A DNA stretch of 64,000 nucleotides, from assembly GCA_035048485.1 (NCBI GenBank), contig CM068586.1, forward strand, positions 28,228,349 through 28,292,348, written 5' to 3'. The stretch is from Pteria penguin (Eukaryota > Mollusca > Bivalvia > Pterioida > Pteriidae). The notes beneath the pieces are model-generated. The model searched no databases and had not been told where the DNA came from. It saw only the letters and a program-made list of their open reading frames with translations. This document shows positions 24,009 through 35,012 of this stretch, piece after piece. The stretch's first letter is position 1; every line of letters starts with the position of its first letter. A program made the position numbers and the translations under genes.

Positions 24009-24510
24009 AAAAGAGGCGTTACCGGCTCAGTTATGTGGCAGAAGTCACCATGGAGCTATACAAAACATGAATATAAATAATATAATAGAACATTTAACAC
24101 ATTACAAAAATATTTGATTGTAGTGCAATTACGATACCGACTTAGGACGGTCATTTAATTTGACAAAAGCCAAACAAATGGTGTGGTTAACCGGTTTACG
24201 GGCCCACCTTCCCACTCACCGTAACAGCAGAACAATCAAAAGACGTACATTTAAAAATTTATAAATAATCCTCCTTGTAAAAAACAAGGGTCAACAGGTA
24301 TCGCATATTGAGAGGTCATAAAAATATAAACACGTAAGGTATTGTAAAACACATAAAGGTATAAAAATATATGCGACATCAACATGATAAACCATGCTCT
24401 GCCAGTCTGAAAGCGAGCTAAGACCCTAGATCTGTAGGAGTCCCGACTAACAGTCAGTGGGGACGAGGTTCAGGACCATGTCTCCTCTGAAAGAGGTTTG
24501 GACAAGGCCC
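24009..24510 (-). repeat. Naiad family B 3' tail (copy B-24)
   Basis: Nearly identical to 45022-45535. It contains GTTACCGGCTCAGTTATGTG at its outer end, ACCGACTTAGGACGG, GTGTGGTTAACCGGTTTACG and the GC-richer stretch CCGACTAACAGTCAGTGGGG. The last motif joins the reverse-transcriptase stop region. The shared outer boundary with the 45-kb copy suggests a true 3' terminus near AAAAAAGAGG. Confidence 0.8.
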
Positions 24511-25910
24511 GTCATATAGTCCCCACCGCCCTGTTAGTCAGCGTGCAACGTTCAAGTAAAAGTCTGCATAAGTCTGTAGAGGGGCCAAATACAAGACCTA
24601 TAGTCTTTTTGATGATCTCAATATCATATTGTCTATTTAGGAGACGTTTGACTATTTTATTACATGATAAAATAACGTTATCGGAGCCTTTTACTTTCCT
24701 TAGTTTATATACGAGATCACCGTAAAAATTAGGATGGGAAATTCCATTGGATACATATTGTTGAAAAGAAATATTTCCAAATTTAGATAGAAGTTCTGAA
24801 TAAGATCTGAAGAATTTGCCGAATGGTTTTCTTAGCTTGTTATATCTGTAACCCTGAGTTAAAAGTTTAGTAGTAATTTGTAAATTTCGTTTATGAAAGT
24901 CCAAAACATCGGTGCAGCCTCTGACAAATCGAACTAATTGAGATATATAGATACCATATGATGGGAGTCGAGGGACATCGCCATCCAAGTAAGGGAAATT
25001 TACAATAGGAAATTCAAAATCCTCACGTTTATCATAAATATTAGTATATATTAGGTTGTTGATAATTTTGATGTTTAAATTTAAGAAGATGTAGATTTAT
25101 CTCAAGTATTAGCTTTATTCAATGTGAGCTCTGGTGGATATATTTCTGATATAAATTGTTCGAATTCAGGGTTGTCGATAACCAAAATGTCATCCGATAT
25201 CTGCAAGTATTATTAAATTTGTCAATGAGGTCAAAACGTTTTGAGTTTTGAGGAGAAACCATAAAATCCCTCTCATAACAATAAAGAAATAAATCTGCTA
25301 TCAGAGGCGCGCAGTTAGTACCCATAGTAATCCCAACTATTTGTTGATATATCTTGCCATCAAATTGCACAAAAATATTATTCATGAGAAAATCTAGTGC
25401 TTTACACAATTCCTTGCAAGTCCAGTATTTATATGAAGTATATTGTTTGTTGGAAAAGAATCCAGAGTTATTGGAAGTACATATGTACGTTTTAGATTCT
25501 CTGTGAAAACACCATTGTATAAGAGACAGCAACTTGCTTTTAATCAAATCATGAGGCAGAGATGTATAAAGTGTAGAAAAATCAAATGTAGAAATTTGAG
25601 TCGCTTTGAAATTTAGCGAAAGAAGTTTGTCTATAACTTCATGAGAATTTTTAATCGGCCAAAAGTAATTGATGTTACTATCATGAAATGCGACATCACA
25701 ATATTTGATAATATGATCTTTTATAGCAGTTAGAGCAGACGTAATATGTTTCGATAGTACCGTAGTAGAGCAGTGGCTAGAATTAGATATGAAACGTGAT
25801 TTATATGGACTTTTATGTAGTTTTGGGAGCCAATACATGGTTGGTAGATCAGATTTATCAGTTTTAATTTTGAAGTCGGACATGGTCATGAGGTGATTGT
25901 GCAGGGTGCA
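24511..25910 (-). pseudogene. Naiad family B reverse transcriptase (copy B-24), 5' truncated
   Basis: Encodes, in order, 'LPTMYWLPKLHKSPYKSRF', 'SSHCSTTVLSKHITSALT', motif A 'FDFSTLYTSLPH', 'FFSNKQYTSYKYW', 'GITMGTNCAPLIADLFLYCY', the catalytic box, and the C-terminal 'DVPRLPSYGIYISQLVRF' to 'CRLLLERCTLTNRAVGTI'. One base is missing in the YLDD codons near 25200, so that frame reads RYRMTFW and breaks the protein. An in-frame TGA near 25105 is shared with the 45-kb copy, and a small deletion region follows near 25082. Homology stops abruptly near 25910, so GIY-YIG and CxC domains are missing. Confidence 0.85.
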
Positions 25911-28324
25911 TTTCACATTTCACATTTATCAAGACAGATAACGATATTTACTCTGTTAAGTGCGGTTTCCTTTGTGATTGAAACAAAATTATCAGACGCT
26001 GCTTACCTGGTAATTTTTAAAACATTTACTGGGATTGAATGAGGAGAAATGAGGAACTGCTATATACTGCATTCAAAAGTCATAGAGTCCCCATCACCTT
26101 GCAAGTCGGCAAATAACGCCCGCTGTGTAATACTGACCATGTCGAATGTGTTTAACAATTAAATCCGATGAAATGAAATTACTGGAGCTTTTGGTCCTTC
26201 TCAGTTTAAATATCTGAATAATTTTAATAAAACTAAACAAATATATTTCCCGTCCTTTGATATTTCCCGCGGAGATAAAGTACCTGGCAACTAGATGAAA
26301 CGACATATGATTTGTATGATAAAATGATAAAAAATGTTTTATTTAAAGAGAAAAATATTTAAACAATATTCCTTTTATAATTTAAGTTTTATTTTAGAAG
26401 AAGTGATTAACTATTTCACATTCATTTTGAATACGAGTAATGACTTTTGTATTTAGAACAAAATCTATTTTAGTACGTACATTATAGTACTGCATGTAGT
26501 CAGAAGTAAATTCCACACCACAATTTACACATAATGAAATGCCGTTTGATGTATTTTTGAAAAAGGCAGTTCTTTTTGAATATATGTAAATTTTGATTGT
26601 TTTAATATGTTTAAAAATAATTAATAGCCAAAAACATACAAAATAAATAGGCACGTACACGTATAAACATGCATACAAAACCAAATCCAAAATCTTTCGG
26701 AGATACATGCCATGTGTGTTGAATTCACACCAACACCAAATCCAAAATCTTTCGGAGAAACATGCCATATGTGTTGAATTCACACCAAAAATTCCATGAT
26801 GTTATCTGGCGTAATACAACAATGTAAGCATGATTGTTTTTCTGTATTTGTCAAAGAAAGCTGTTACTTATTAAATATACTGACTTTATTTATTTCAAGA
26901 TCAATTAGATAGATTTCACAAATGTGTCTTTCCTTTCATATTCAGGTTAATGAAGTTTTAAGACATCTTCTAGATATTTAGAAGTATTATTAAACATGCC
27001 AATAACGTTAAGGTTGTTGAAGTCGATGATATATAAATAATAGTTTAATCAAAGTAGCCGTAATTATATTGCTCATTAATAAGATGGCGGCATTACATAA
27101 ATCATTGCAAATTCAATATTTGTAGGAATCATATACATTTTTGGGGAAATATAGTTTTAAGTCATCAATAGACAATAAATAAAAAGGAGCATAAGATATA
27201 CTTACGACTTTGTCATAAAATATGTCATCGTAATAATGTGCAGGATCAATAGCATAAATATAAACCCATGTCAAGGAATATTCTGGTATCTTTATCTCTT
27301 TAGATTCCATTTGTTTATTGTTTAAAGACATATCGATATGATGCAGATCGGTGTTTAGCAGAGGATAAAACAGGAACACTAGTAGATAACGACCAACACT
27401 CGGGAGGTACACACACAGGAGGAACAAACCTGATGAAGTGGAATATCGAAGATCTCAACAGTAATTTACTTATTTTATACAAATAGTGACATCCCTCCAT
27501 TAGTAAAATGTTATTCTATTATTAAACCAACCAAGCACTGGAATTAACTACAATCACAAGCTAGTAAATTACTGGCTAAAATCATGCATGTATATGTATG
27601 CTACCGATATATTCTATCTGTCAATAACTTCTTATTCACGATGGATATATTTTGCCTTCGTGAATGAGTTTGGGTTTAAGACAGAATGAAATATTCTTCG
27701 CAAATACATCACCTTTGACCTTATTATTACATGTAAATATAAAAATACACATTGATTTTATCAAACATGACTATACCCATAGTGAAGTAATTGCGAAAAT
27801 CGGTACTCGAAATATAAGTGATTAACATTATGTGTGATAAAACCTGGGAGGCTAAATGTTTATTATGTTCTTAATTCGTTTCACTCAAACGAACATACAT
27901 CATATAAGAGATAAAACAACACATATTTTGAAATGGAAGGCGAAGCGCTCAGATTTATTTTCAATATTTAGAGAAACCAATCTCCGCGTGACATCATGCA
28001 CCATGCACCTTCATCATTTTTATGAATATCATTGACAAACTATATAAAATAAAGAAAATAGAACAAATCATAAGCAAATATATAAAATCAAGCAAAAGAA
28101 TCCAATTCGACATTATCAATATTATACAATAAGATCATCAATAATAAAAATTCAACAGTCTATCCCATCAAATTCCGAGATCAAACACAATTAAATCGAT
28201 AATTTTTCCAACTTCAAATCTTCATGTAACATATACCATATACCCTGCATTATGTTCATTATTTCATAAATAAAATCCATGAAATTATTATGACAATTAA
28301 AGCGTGCGCCTGTATTGAAATCTG
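25911..28324. other. No gene recognised
   Basis: AT-rich DNA. The minus frame at 26394-26783 contains a duplicated segment and has no domain. The minus frame at 27113-27427 is likewise unrecognised. Confidence 0.45.
26679..26788. repeat. Short tandem duplication, about 57-bp unit, two copies
   Basis: AAATCCAAAATCTTTCGGAG, then CATGCCAT[GA]TGTGTTGAAT and TCACACCAA, is present twice in a row with two or three differences. It looks like a recent local duplication. Confidence 0.85.
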
Positions 28325-28610
28325 AGCCTTCGAATAACATATACGTACTTCAAATTTTCAGTCATCAAATTAAGTAAATCACTCTAAAACTAAGGAGTAT
28401 CTCCCTCATGCATAGCTCTGTCCTTAGATAGATACTTTGGTTCACTTTTCGGTCATTTTGGCTTCAACACTGCTCTTCATATTTTTACATATTTTGAGAA
28501 TTCCAATCATTCGGCCACGAGCATCACTGAAGAGACATAACTTGTCGGAATGCGCATATGGTGCACAAAATTAAACGGTTTATATGTTCTATATTTATTA
28601 TATACAATAC
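28325..28610 (+). repeat. Repeat R1, copy 2
   Basis: Lacks the first roughly 80 bp of R1. It starts at CGTACTTCAAATTTTCAGTC and follows copy 1 closely to GGTGCACAAAATTAAACGG. It has the same orientation as the other full copies. Confidence 0.75.
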
Positions 28611-28805
28611 TTTACTTTAACTTATCGACTAATGTTTATCATACTTCATATCACAAACCAATCAAAATAGCCATTACATCGTGGCATTATTCACCCATAA
28701 CCCTTAACATGTTCGATAACTCGGTTAAATACATATACTGTATATACATTATAGTACTTAATGACTTAATTTAGAATAAGTGGCTCCTTTACGGGTACAA
28801 TATTC

Positions 28806-28810
<5 letters not shown>

Positions 28811-28861
<51 letters not shown>

Positions 28862-28906
28862 CTGTTTCTCTTTCTCCCTGTCGCTCTCTCTCCATCTCTC
28901 TCTCCC

Positions 28907-28986
<80 letters not shown>
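28811..28986. repeat. Compound (CT)n-(TATC)n microsatellite
   Basis: A CT run (about 28815-28855), imperfect CT/CCTC sequence, then about 19 TATC units. The open frame of SLSLS and YLSI residues that covers it is a repeat artefact. Confidence 0.97.
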
Positions 28987-28987
<1 letters not shown>

Positions 28988-31305
28988 ATCATGATGCTTT
29001 AATTATGTTGTAGAATAATTCAATTTTATTTTTATAACTCAATGAAATAGATAGATACCATAACGTCTTTCATTTTATGGCATCTGTTATAATTCATATT
29101 TATTTTTTTATGAATCATTGAAATACGACAAATATCGGATCACGTTGAAATATATATAACATACTAATGTGCTGCCAAAAATATCTTTAGTTCTCACTTA
29201 TGTACGTTTTATTCATGAAAATGAAGTAATTCATGAAATGTATATTAAATAAATTGAGAGAAACTGATATCGTGTCGCTAATACATCAAGTTCTTCCGAT
29301 AGATGGGCGATTATACTGAAGATGTATAGAAAGAACAAGATCTGCAATTAAGAGTAAAATTATACACTAAGCAAACACGAAGGATTAATCCAATTTAAAA
29401 TTTCTAATATAACAGACATGATTTTAATCAGCGGTGAAAAAAGCTGACAATGCTATCAGAGAAGCTGAATATATATAGACCCCTTAACAAACAGTACAAT
29501 TTTTTTTTTTATTTCCAACTAAATTCAGAACATTTTAAGGACATTTCCTTGCAACAAAAATGCTGAAATCAGCTTTAAAGCTAATCAGAATCATGTCTGA
29601 TATAAACGCACAGTATAGCGTATGGTTCGACGTCAAGACGAATACAAACCCCAATTGAAAAACTGAAATGAGAATAGGTATCTCTTATTATAACGTTTTT
29701 ATGTCCTCTTCTTCAATTTTGATCCATAGATAAACAATGTATAGAAAAAGATGAGGACAATGATAACTACCATTATAGACAAGCTGATACTTAATTACTG
29801 TTAATTTCAGAATCTCTCGGAAAATTAAAACAAATTTCAGGTTTGCATTTTCACGCTTTTTCATCCTTTCTCCACTTTTTTCTATGTTTCTAAACTTTTT
29901 TAATTATCCATCAGTCATCTTGATAGTAAAAGTAAATGTAACGTGTCTGCGGCTACCTTCAAAACGTAATGTACGTATTCTCCAAACCACCGTAAATTAT
30001 ATCTTATATATGGTGATTTCTATTACATTATTTTAATACTGACTGGTTTCATTTTTGTTAGGAAGATGAATAAGTTCTTTAATTATACATATGAAGCTTG
30101 TACTTGAAAATGCATACCCGTCACATTTATGAAATAAGACTTCAAAATAGTTACGGACAATTAAATATTCAAGTAGAATTACAATTTTTATACATTGCAT
30201 ATATTGGAAAAGAGGAGGGAAGGGGGTCACAACCCCCTCATCATTGATCTTAAAACCCAACAAAGTATATACAAAATGACTGAATACTAATTAAACAAGA
30301 AAACAATGCAAATGGATCGTGCATAATGACCCACAATTTCAGTAATTTTAACAAATTTTGCTATCTTCAAGTTCAGAATGTTTCGGCATTTAATACATAG
30401 ATTTAAGCCTATCGCTGTATTGGATTTATATTTTCTTTCATTCTCGTTACTGACATCGACTTACTGAACGTTAAACTTCTCGGAATGGTCGTACTTTTGC
30501 AGAATACACGTTCTAATGTCTAATAATTGAAAGCAGTGAGCAATATTCCCTAGTGGTGTTGGGTAAAGAATTCAATGTAAATGAACAAGATAAGTTAGCA
30601 AAACCTCATTTCTCGTTTTAGTTTGGCTTTCAAATTTTTAATTGATAATGTTCTCTATTAAACAAAAGGTACACAACAACGACAAACCAATGAACAGCCT
30701 CAATGACTGAAAGACAAATGACGACCATGCCAGATTAAAAGTTAATCAGAAGAAACGAATGATGACAAATCAGATTTGATAGTTCTTTGCAAGTAGACCT
30801 TTTCTTTTTGGTCATCAGAATATCGTATAATATTTGGTCTTTTTATTTACAGTTTCAGATAATGATCATGGTCAAAAACATTCGGAAAACTAAAGAGATT
30901 TTCTGAAGCTTAAATAGTTGGAAACTGCTTTCGAAATTAGCAAAAGCCCGGTAGTCCGAAAGTTATTAATTGTTTATCTGACTATTAATACCATATATCA
31001 GCTTAATTACAAAAATTTACAAATATCCGATTCCTTGTTGTTTGGGCATTATAGTTGTCGGGTTAGGACTACACTACCATCCGGCTCTATTTAGCCCAGA
31101 GCAAACGATTCCAATTCGGTCATTTTCAAAATTCTCATGATTACATCCGTATTACACTAACACAATAGCATGTCAACTCCTACAATGTTTGTTATTCATC
31201 CTTTATAATTTTCATGATGTTTTGCATAATTCAAGTCCAGTTTTATAGGGCTATTTGCTGCACAAAATTGATAATGTATATATGTTCTACTTTTTATTCT
31301 AACCA
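28987..31305. other. No gene recognised
   Basis: AT-rich DNA without recognisable coding sequence. Short A/T tracts only. Confidence 0.45.
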
Positions 31306-31640
31306 CTAGACCGCTGTCACTGCTGGTGGACTGATAGTTCCTGAAGGCATTATGTTGTGTTTTCAGTGCTTCTATACTGCCGTAAAATCTATACTTAAAA
31401 TTATCAGTCATGAAATTTGGTAAATCACTCTAAAACTAAGGAGTATCTCCCTCATGCACAGCTCTGTCCTTTTAAAATTGATTCGTTTGCTCATTTTTTC
31501 GGCCACATTGGTTGTAACTCTGCTCTTCAAATATTTATTAAATATTAGAATTCTATCATTCGGCTATAAGCATCATTGCAGAGACATAAGTTGTCGAGAT
31601 GCGCATATGGTGCACAAAATTATAACGTATATATGTATAT
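31306..31640 (+). repeat. Repeat R1, copy 3
   Basis: Starts CACTGCTGGTGGACTGATAG and ends near GGTGCACAAAATTATAACG. It is the most diverged of the three plus-strand copies. It lies about 260 bp left of the ISL2EU-like transposon. Confidence 0.72.
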
Positions 31641-31903
31641 TTATAAATATGTATTAACGAAATAATTTTATTCAGCCATTTTTGTCAACTGACCGTGGGA
31701 ACGTCCTGTTTCAATATTTTGAATAATGCTCCTAAAATTGGGGGTTTTTTTACTATAAAGATTAGGCGATTTATCACTCTCGCTCAGAAAACATCGTATA
31801 ACAATATACATTCAGGACATCTGAATGTTTGGGAAGAAGTCAATAACCTAGGGATGTTAAGCATTTGATGTTTATCTGGTATGAAATGCTTGTCGATGGC
31901 AAT

Positions 31904-31937
31904 AGCAGAGTTTCGAGTTCGTCCGTTATCCGTTATT
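31904..31937 (+). repeat. Left terminal inverted repeat
   Basis: AGCAGAGTTTCGAGTTCGTC followed by CGTTATCCGTT. It matches the complement of 38469-38502 with one clear mismatch (T/A) in the first 30 bases or so. Confidence 0.93.
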
Positions 31938-32038
31938 ATTCTAGATACTACATGCGCCGCGTCAGTTTTCATGACCTCGCGCATTTCCGGTTTTGCCTGG
32001 AAACAGGGTAAATAAAACAAATCGGCGCTAAAATTGAA

Positions 32039-34109
32039 ATGACAACAGATTTTAACACCTGGACCGTGCCAGATATGTCTAATTATCTGAAAGAAAGAGG
32101 GATATCTGTTAGTTTGCGTCGTAAACTTGAGATTGTAAGGCTTTGCGAGCTTGCTGACGAGTTAGAACTTGAAATGTTGAATGCACTCGATGATTATCAG
32201 ATGATGGACACGGCGAGAAGAACGGTGCCGACGAACAGTGGTGAGAAAATTTTAGACGACGTTATAACCATTAAAGAATGGGGCAAGTCTCTTTCTAATC
32301 TACCAGATGTAGACTTTTGTCACATATTCATTTTCTTGATGAAGACCTGTAGTTGGCAAGAAGAGAGACTAAAATGTTACAAAAATGACAACAGCCATCG
32401 TCTGTTCTTGGCTAAACATGTTGACAACGTAATGTTGTCTGGCGTTCTGTATGACCACTACCAGTATGTGAGGGCCACGTGTGTTCCCGAGACGAGACAG
32501 TCAGCTGCTCCATATAATGTATGGGTTCTTCTAAATGACACTGGGGAGATTCATTCTGGAGGCTGTTCTTGTGTGGTGTAAGACCTTTACTGCCAAGTTA
32601 AACTTGTTTTAATGTATCCAAACATTTGTATTCCTCCATGCCACTTTTGTATTGAAATTTGGTTAAATTCTTATAATTTATATTATTCTATTTTTATTTT
32701 TTAGTTTCTTTCATTTTGGTTCGTCGAGGCATCTACAGTTCCACATTGTGTTGATCATTTTAAATATTCTTCGCTTGTCAAGATGTTATTTACTTGCTTT
32801 CCATTATGAGGTATGTTGTTGTTTTATTTATCAATAACACGTGTTTTTTATATAAAGCAAAGCTCGCTGTGACATCTATAGTACTTTTATTTATAATCTA
32901 TACTTAATTATATATGATTCAACTCATTTTGTTAATGTCATAACGTATAAAGTAACCAGTTTAGTTATGATTTTAAGTCAATACAATATATCCAATAGGT
33001 ATATAATATTTCTTTCATTTGTTTTCAGAGATAATGGAACTTGTAAGCACTGTGTTGCCCTACTCTTTGGTCAACAGAGCTTTTGTGCAAGGCACAAAGA
33101 CAGAAGTACAGAAGTAGGAACTGATGTTGAGTGCAAGTGGGACAAACCCAGGAAAGAGTCCATTCCTATGGAAGTTGACAGCATAGACATTAGAAAGGAC
33201 CCATCACAACCAAACCTTGTAACACCAACCACCCAGCATTGCAAACCAGCTGTAAATGATGTCAATACAGAGGAAACAGCAAGGCAATTAAAGCAAATTT
33301 GTAAAGGGACTAGTGCACTACTGTTACAAACCTTGTATACAGAGTCAGACGACAGTGACGAGGATGAGTGCTTGCCAACACTGACTGATGTTGTAAGAGG
33401 ATCCGAGTTAGCTGCAATAGATGCCATCAATTCTACCTTTGATATTAACATAGTAGACAAAATTGAAGCAGCAACTAGGGGACAAAGTGATAATCCGGCT
33501 TGGTTTTCTCATAGGCATGGTAGAATTACTGCATCAATTGTTCCATCTGTTATGTCTTTCAGATATACCAATGCTCCAGAAAATTACATCACGAAAAAGG
33601 TTCTCAGTTCCTCTTCAAGGGTAAGCTCAGCTTCTTTGGAGTTTGGAAAAATGCATGAACCTATAGCTAGGCAAATGTACACAAATGACTACACTGTCAA
33701 CCATCAATCTGCTGATGTAACTGTTCCTGGTCTTTTCATTGACCATGAAAATCCATTTCTTGGAGCATCTCCTGATGGAGCTGTATCTTGTAAGTGTTGT
33801 GGAAGTGGGTTGCTTGAAATAAAATGCTCATTCACTCATCAAAATAAAACACCAGGACAAGCTTGTGTAGACAGCCATTATCATGTTTATCTTGATGAAA
33901 ACAATGATGTTAAACTTAAAACCAGTTCATCTTGGGATTTGCAAATCCAAGCACAACTAGTTGCGTGCAAGAAACCCTGGTGTGATTTTGTTTTATTCAC
34001 CAAGAAAGGGTTTGCTGTGGACAGAATACTTTTTGACAAAGAACTCTATGATGAAATTGTCAGCAAATCTAGAAAATTCTTTGAGACCTACATTGTTAAT
34101 GCTTTGTAA
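32039..34109 (+). CDS. SAP-like/SWIM zinc finger/YqaJ-type nuclease, transposon accessory protein (2 exons)
   Basis: Exons 32039-32577 and 33029-34109 (donor GTAAGA, acceptor TTTTCAG) join in phase to give 539 residues. Residues 8-45 look SAP-like ('MSNYLKERGISVSLRRKLEIVRLC'-type helices), suggesting DNA binding. Residues 176-187 form a SWIM finger, CxC then CxH (C176, C178, C185, H187), and it is complete only after splicing. Residues 338-445 carry the YqaJ exonuclease signature: W338, R345-ITAS, E390, LGASPDG with D429, and LEIKC with E443/K445 (PD-(D/E)xK fold). It probably acts in the nucleus on transposon or target DNA; its exact role is not established. No stops or frameshifts. It is convergent with the transposase gene. 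A polyadenylation signal AATAAA lies at 34401. Confidence 0.88.
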
Positions 34110-35012
34110 TTTATGTATGTAAAAGGGCTAAGGAAAATGGTGCCATGTTTCAAGTCTAGTTACAGGGTATATGTGTTTCTAAGAAGAAGTGACACTTTAG
34201 TAGCATGATTATTACTACATAATATGATGGAAATTTGCTGTCAGTAAGATGGATAATGAACAACGTAAATCATGTATGTCTCTCTAATGTGTGCAAACAT
34301 GAAGTTTGTCCAATTATTTGGGTCATCTTTCTACATAAAGCTATATTTTTCAGCTTTCAATATTTTCATAATTACAGCAGATATAAGTGACTGCTTGTTG
34401 AATAAAGATAGCAATAATGTATGCTTATATGTTTGACTGCAAACATTTGCACAAAGTCTTGTAAGATCCTATGTGGCAAACCAGGTCATATTTTTTTTTC
34501 TAGGAAAAGTCTACATGCAATGTATACAAGAAGAAAACATTCCATTCATCAGTATTCAGAAAAGTTTTTATTGCAACAATTTTAACACTTTAGTCAATCA
34601 TTCAATGAAATTATAATGCATGAAATGTGACAATTATTGATCAAATATGTGAAGGAAAGACTGCATTTTTCTCATACAATTATAATTTCTGCCTCAAGAA
34701 CATTTACAACAACATTGAATTTTATAATGTTTCAAATAGTAGCATCTATTGTTAATCATAGAATTCACTTGTCATGAAAGAAAATTACTGCTTAATGTAC
34801 TTTACAAGCTTTTTATCGAACACACTGAAATCAAAATTATTGAATTTGAAATACTTGATATTTACATATCTTTTTCAATGTACATGTATATGCTAGTGTA
34901 TATTAACAAATATGTGTGTTAACTTCAATGACCAATAAAGTGAAAATGAGATCACACCAGACACAAGTTGATTATAACACTAGACACAAGCTGATTTGTT
35001 TAACCTGAAAAG
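34110..35012. other. Transposon inter-gene region (converging 3' UTRs)
   Basis: AT-rich sequence between the two stop codons. It holds the polyadenylation hexamers and no recognisable coding sequence. Confidence 0.6.
34401..34406 (+). terminator. Polyadenylation signal AATAAA for the nuclease gene
   Basis: Canonical hexamer about 290 bp after the stop codon, in the region between the two convergent genes. Another AATAAA lies near 34934. For the minus-strand gene, TTTATT at 34567-34572 gives AATAAA on its strand, so the two 3' UTRs may overlap. Not proven. Confidence 0.5.

Noticed and set aside
28780..29013. Open frame rich in SLSLS and YLSI
   Set aside because: It is the translation of the CT and TATC microsatellites.
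33071..33460. 129-codon minus-strand frame inside the nuclease gene
   Set aside because: Shadow of the coding exon on the other strand, with no independent support.
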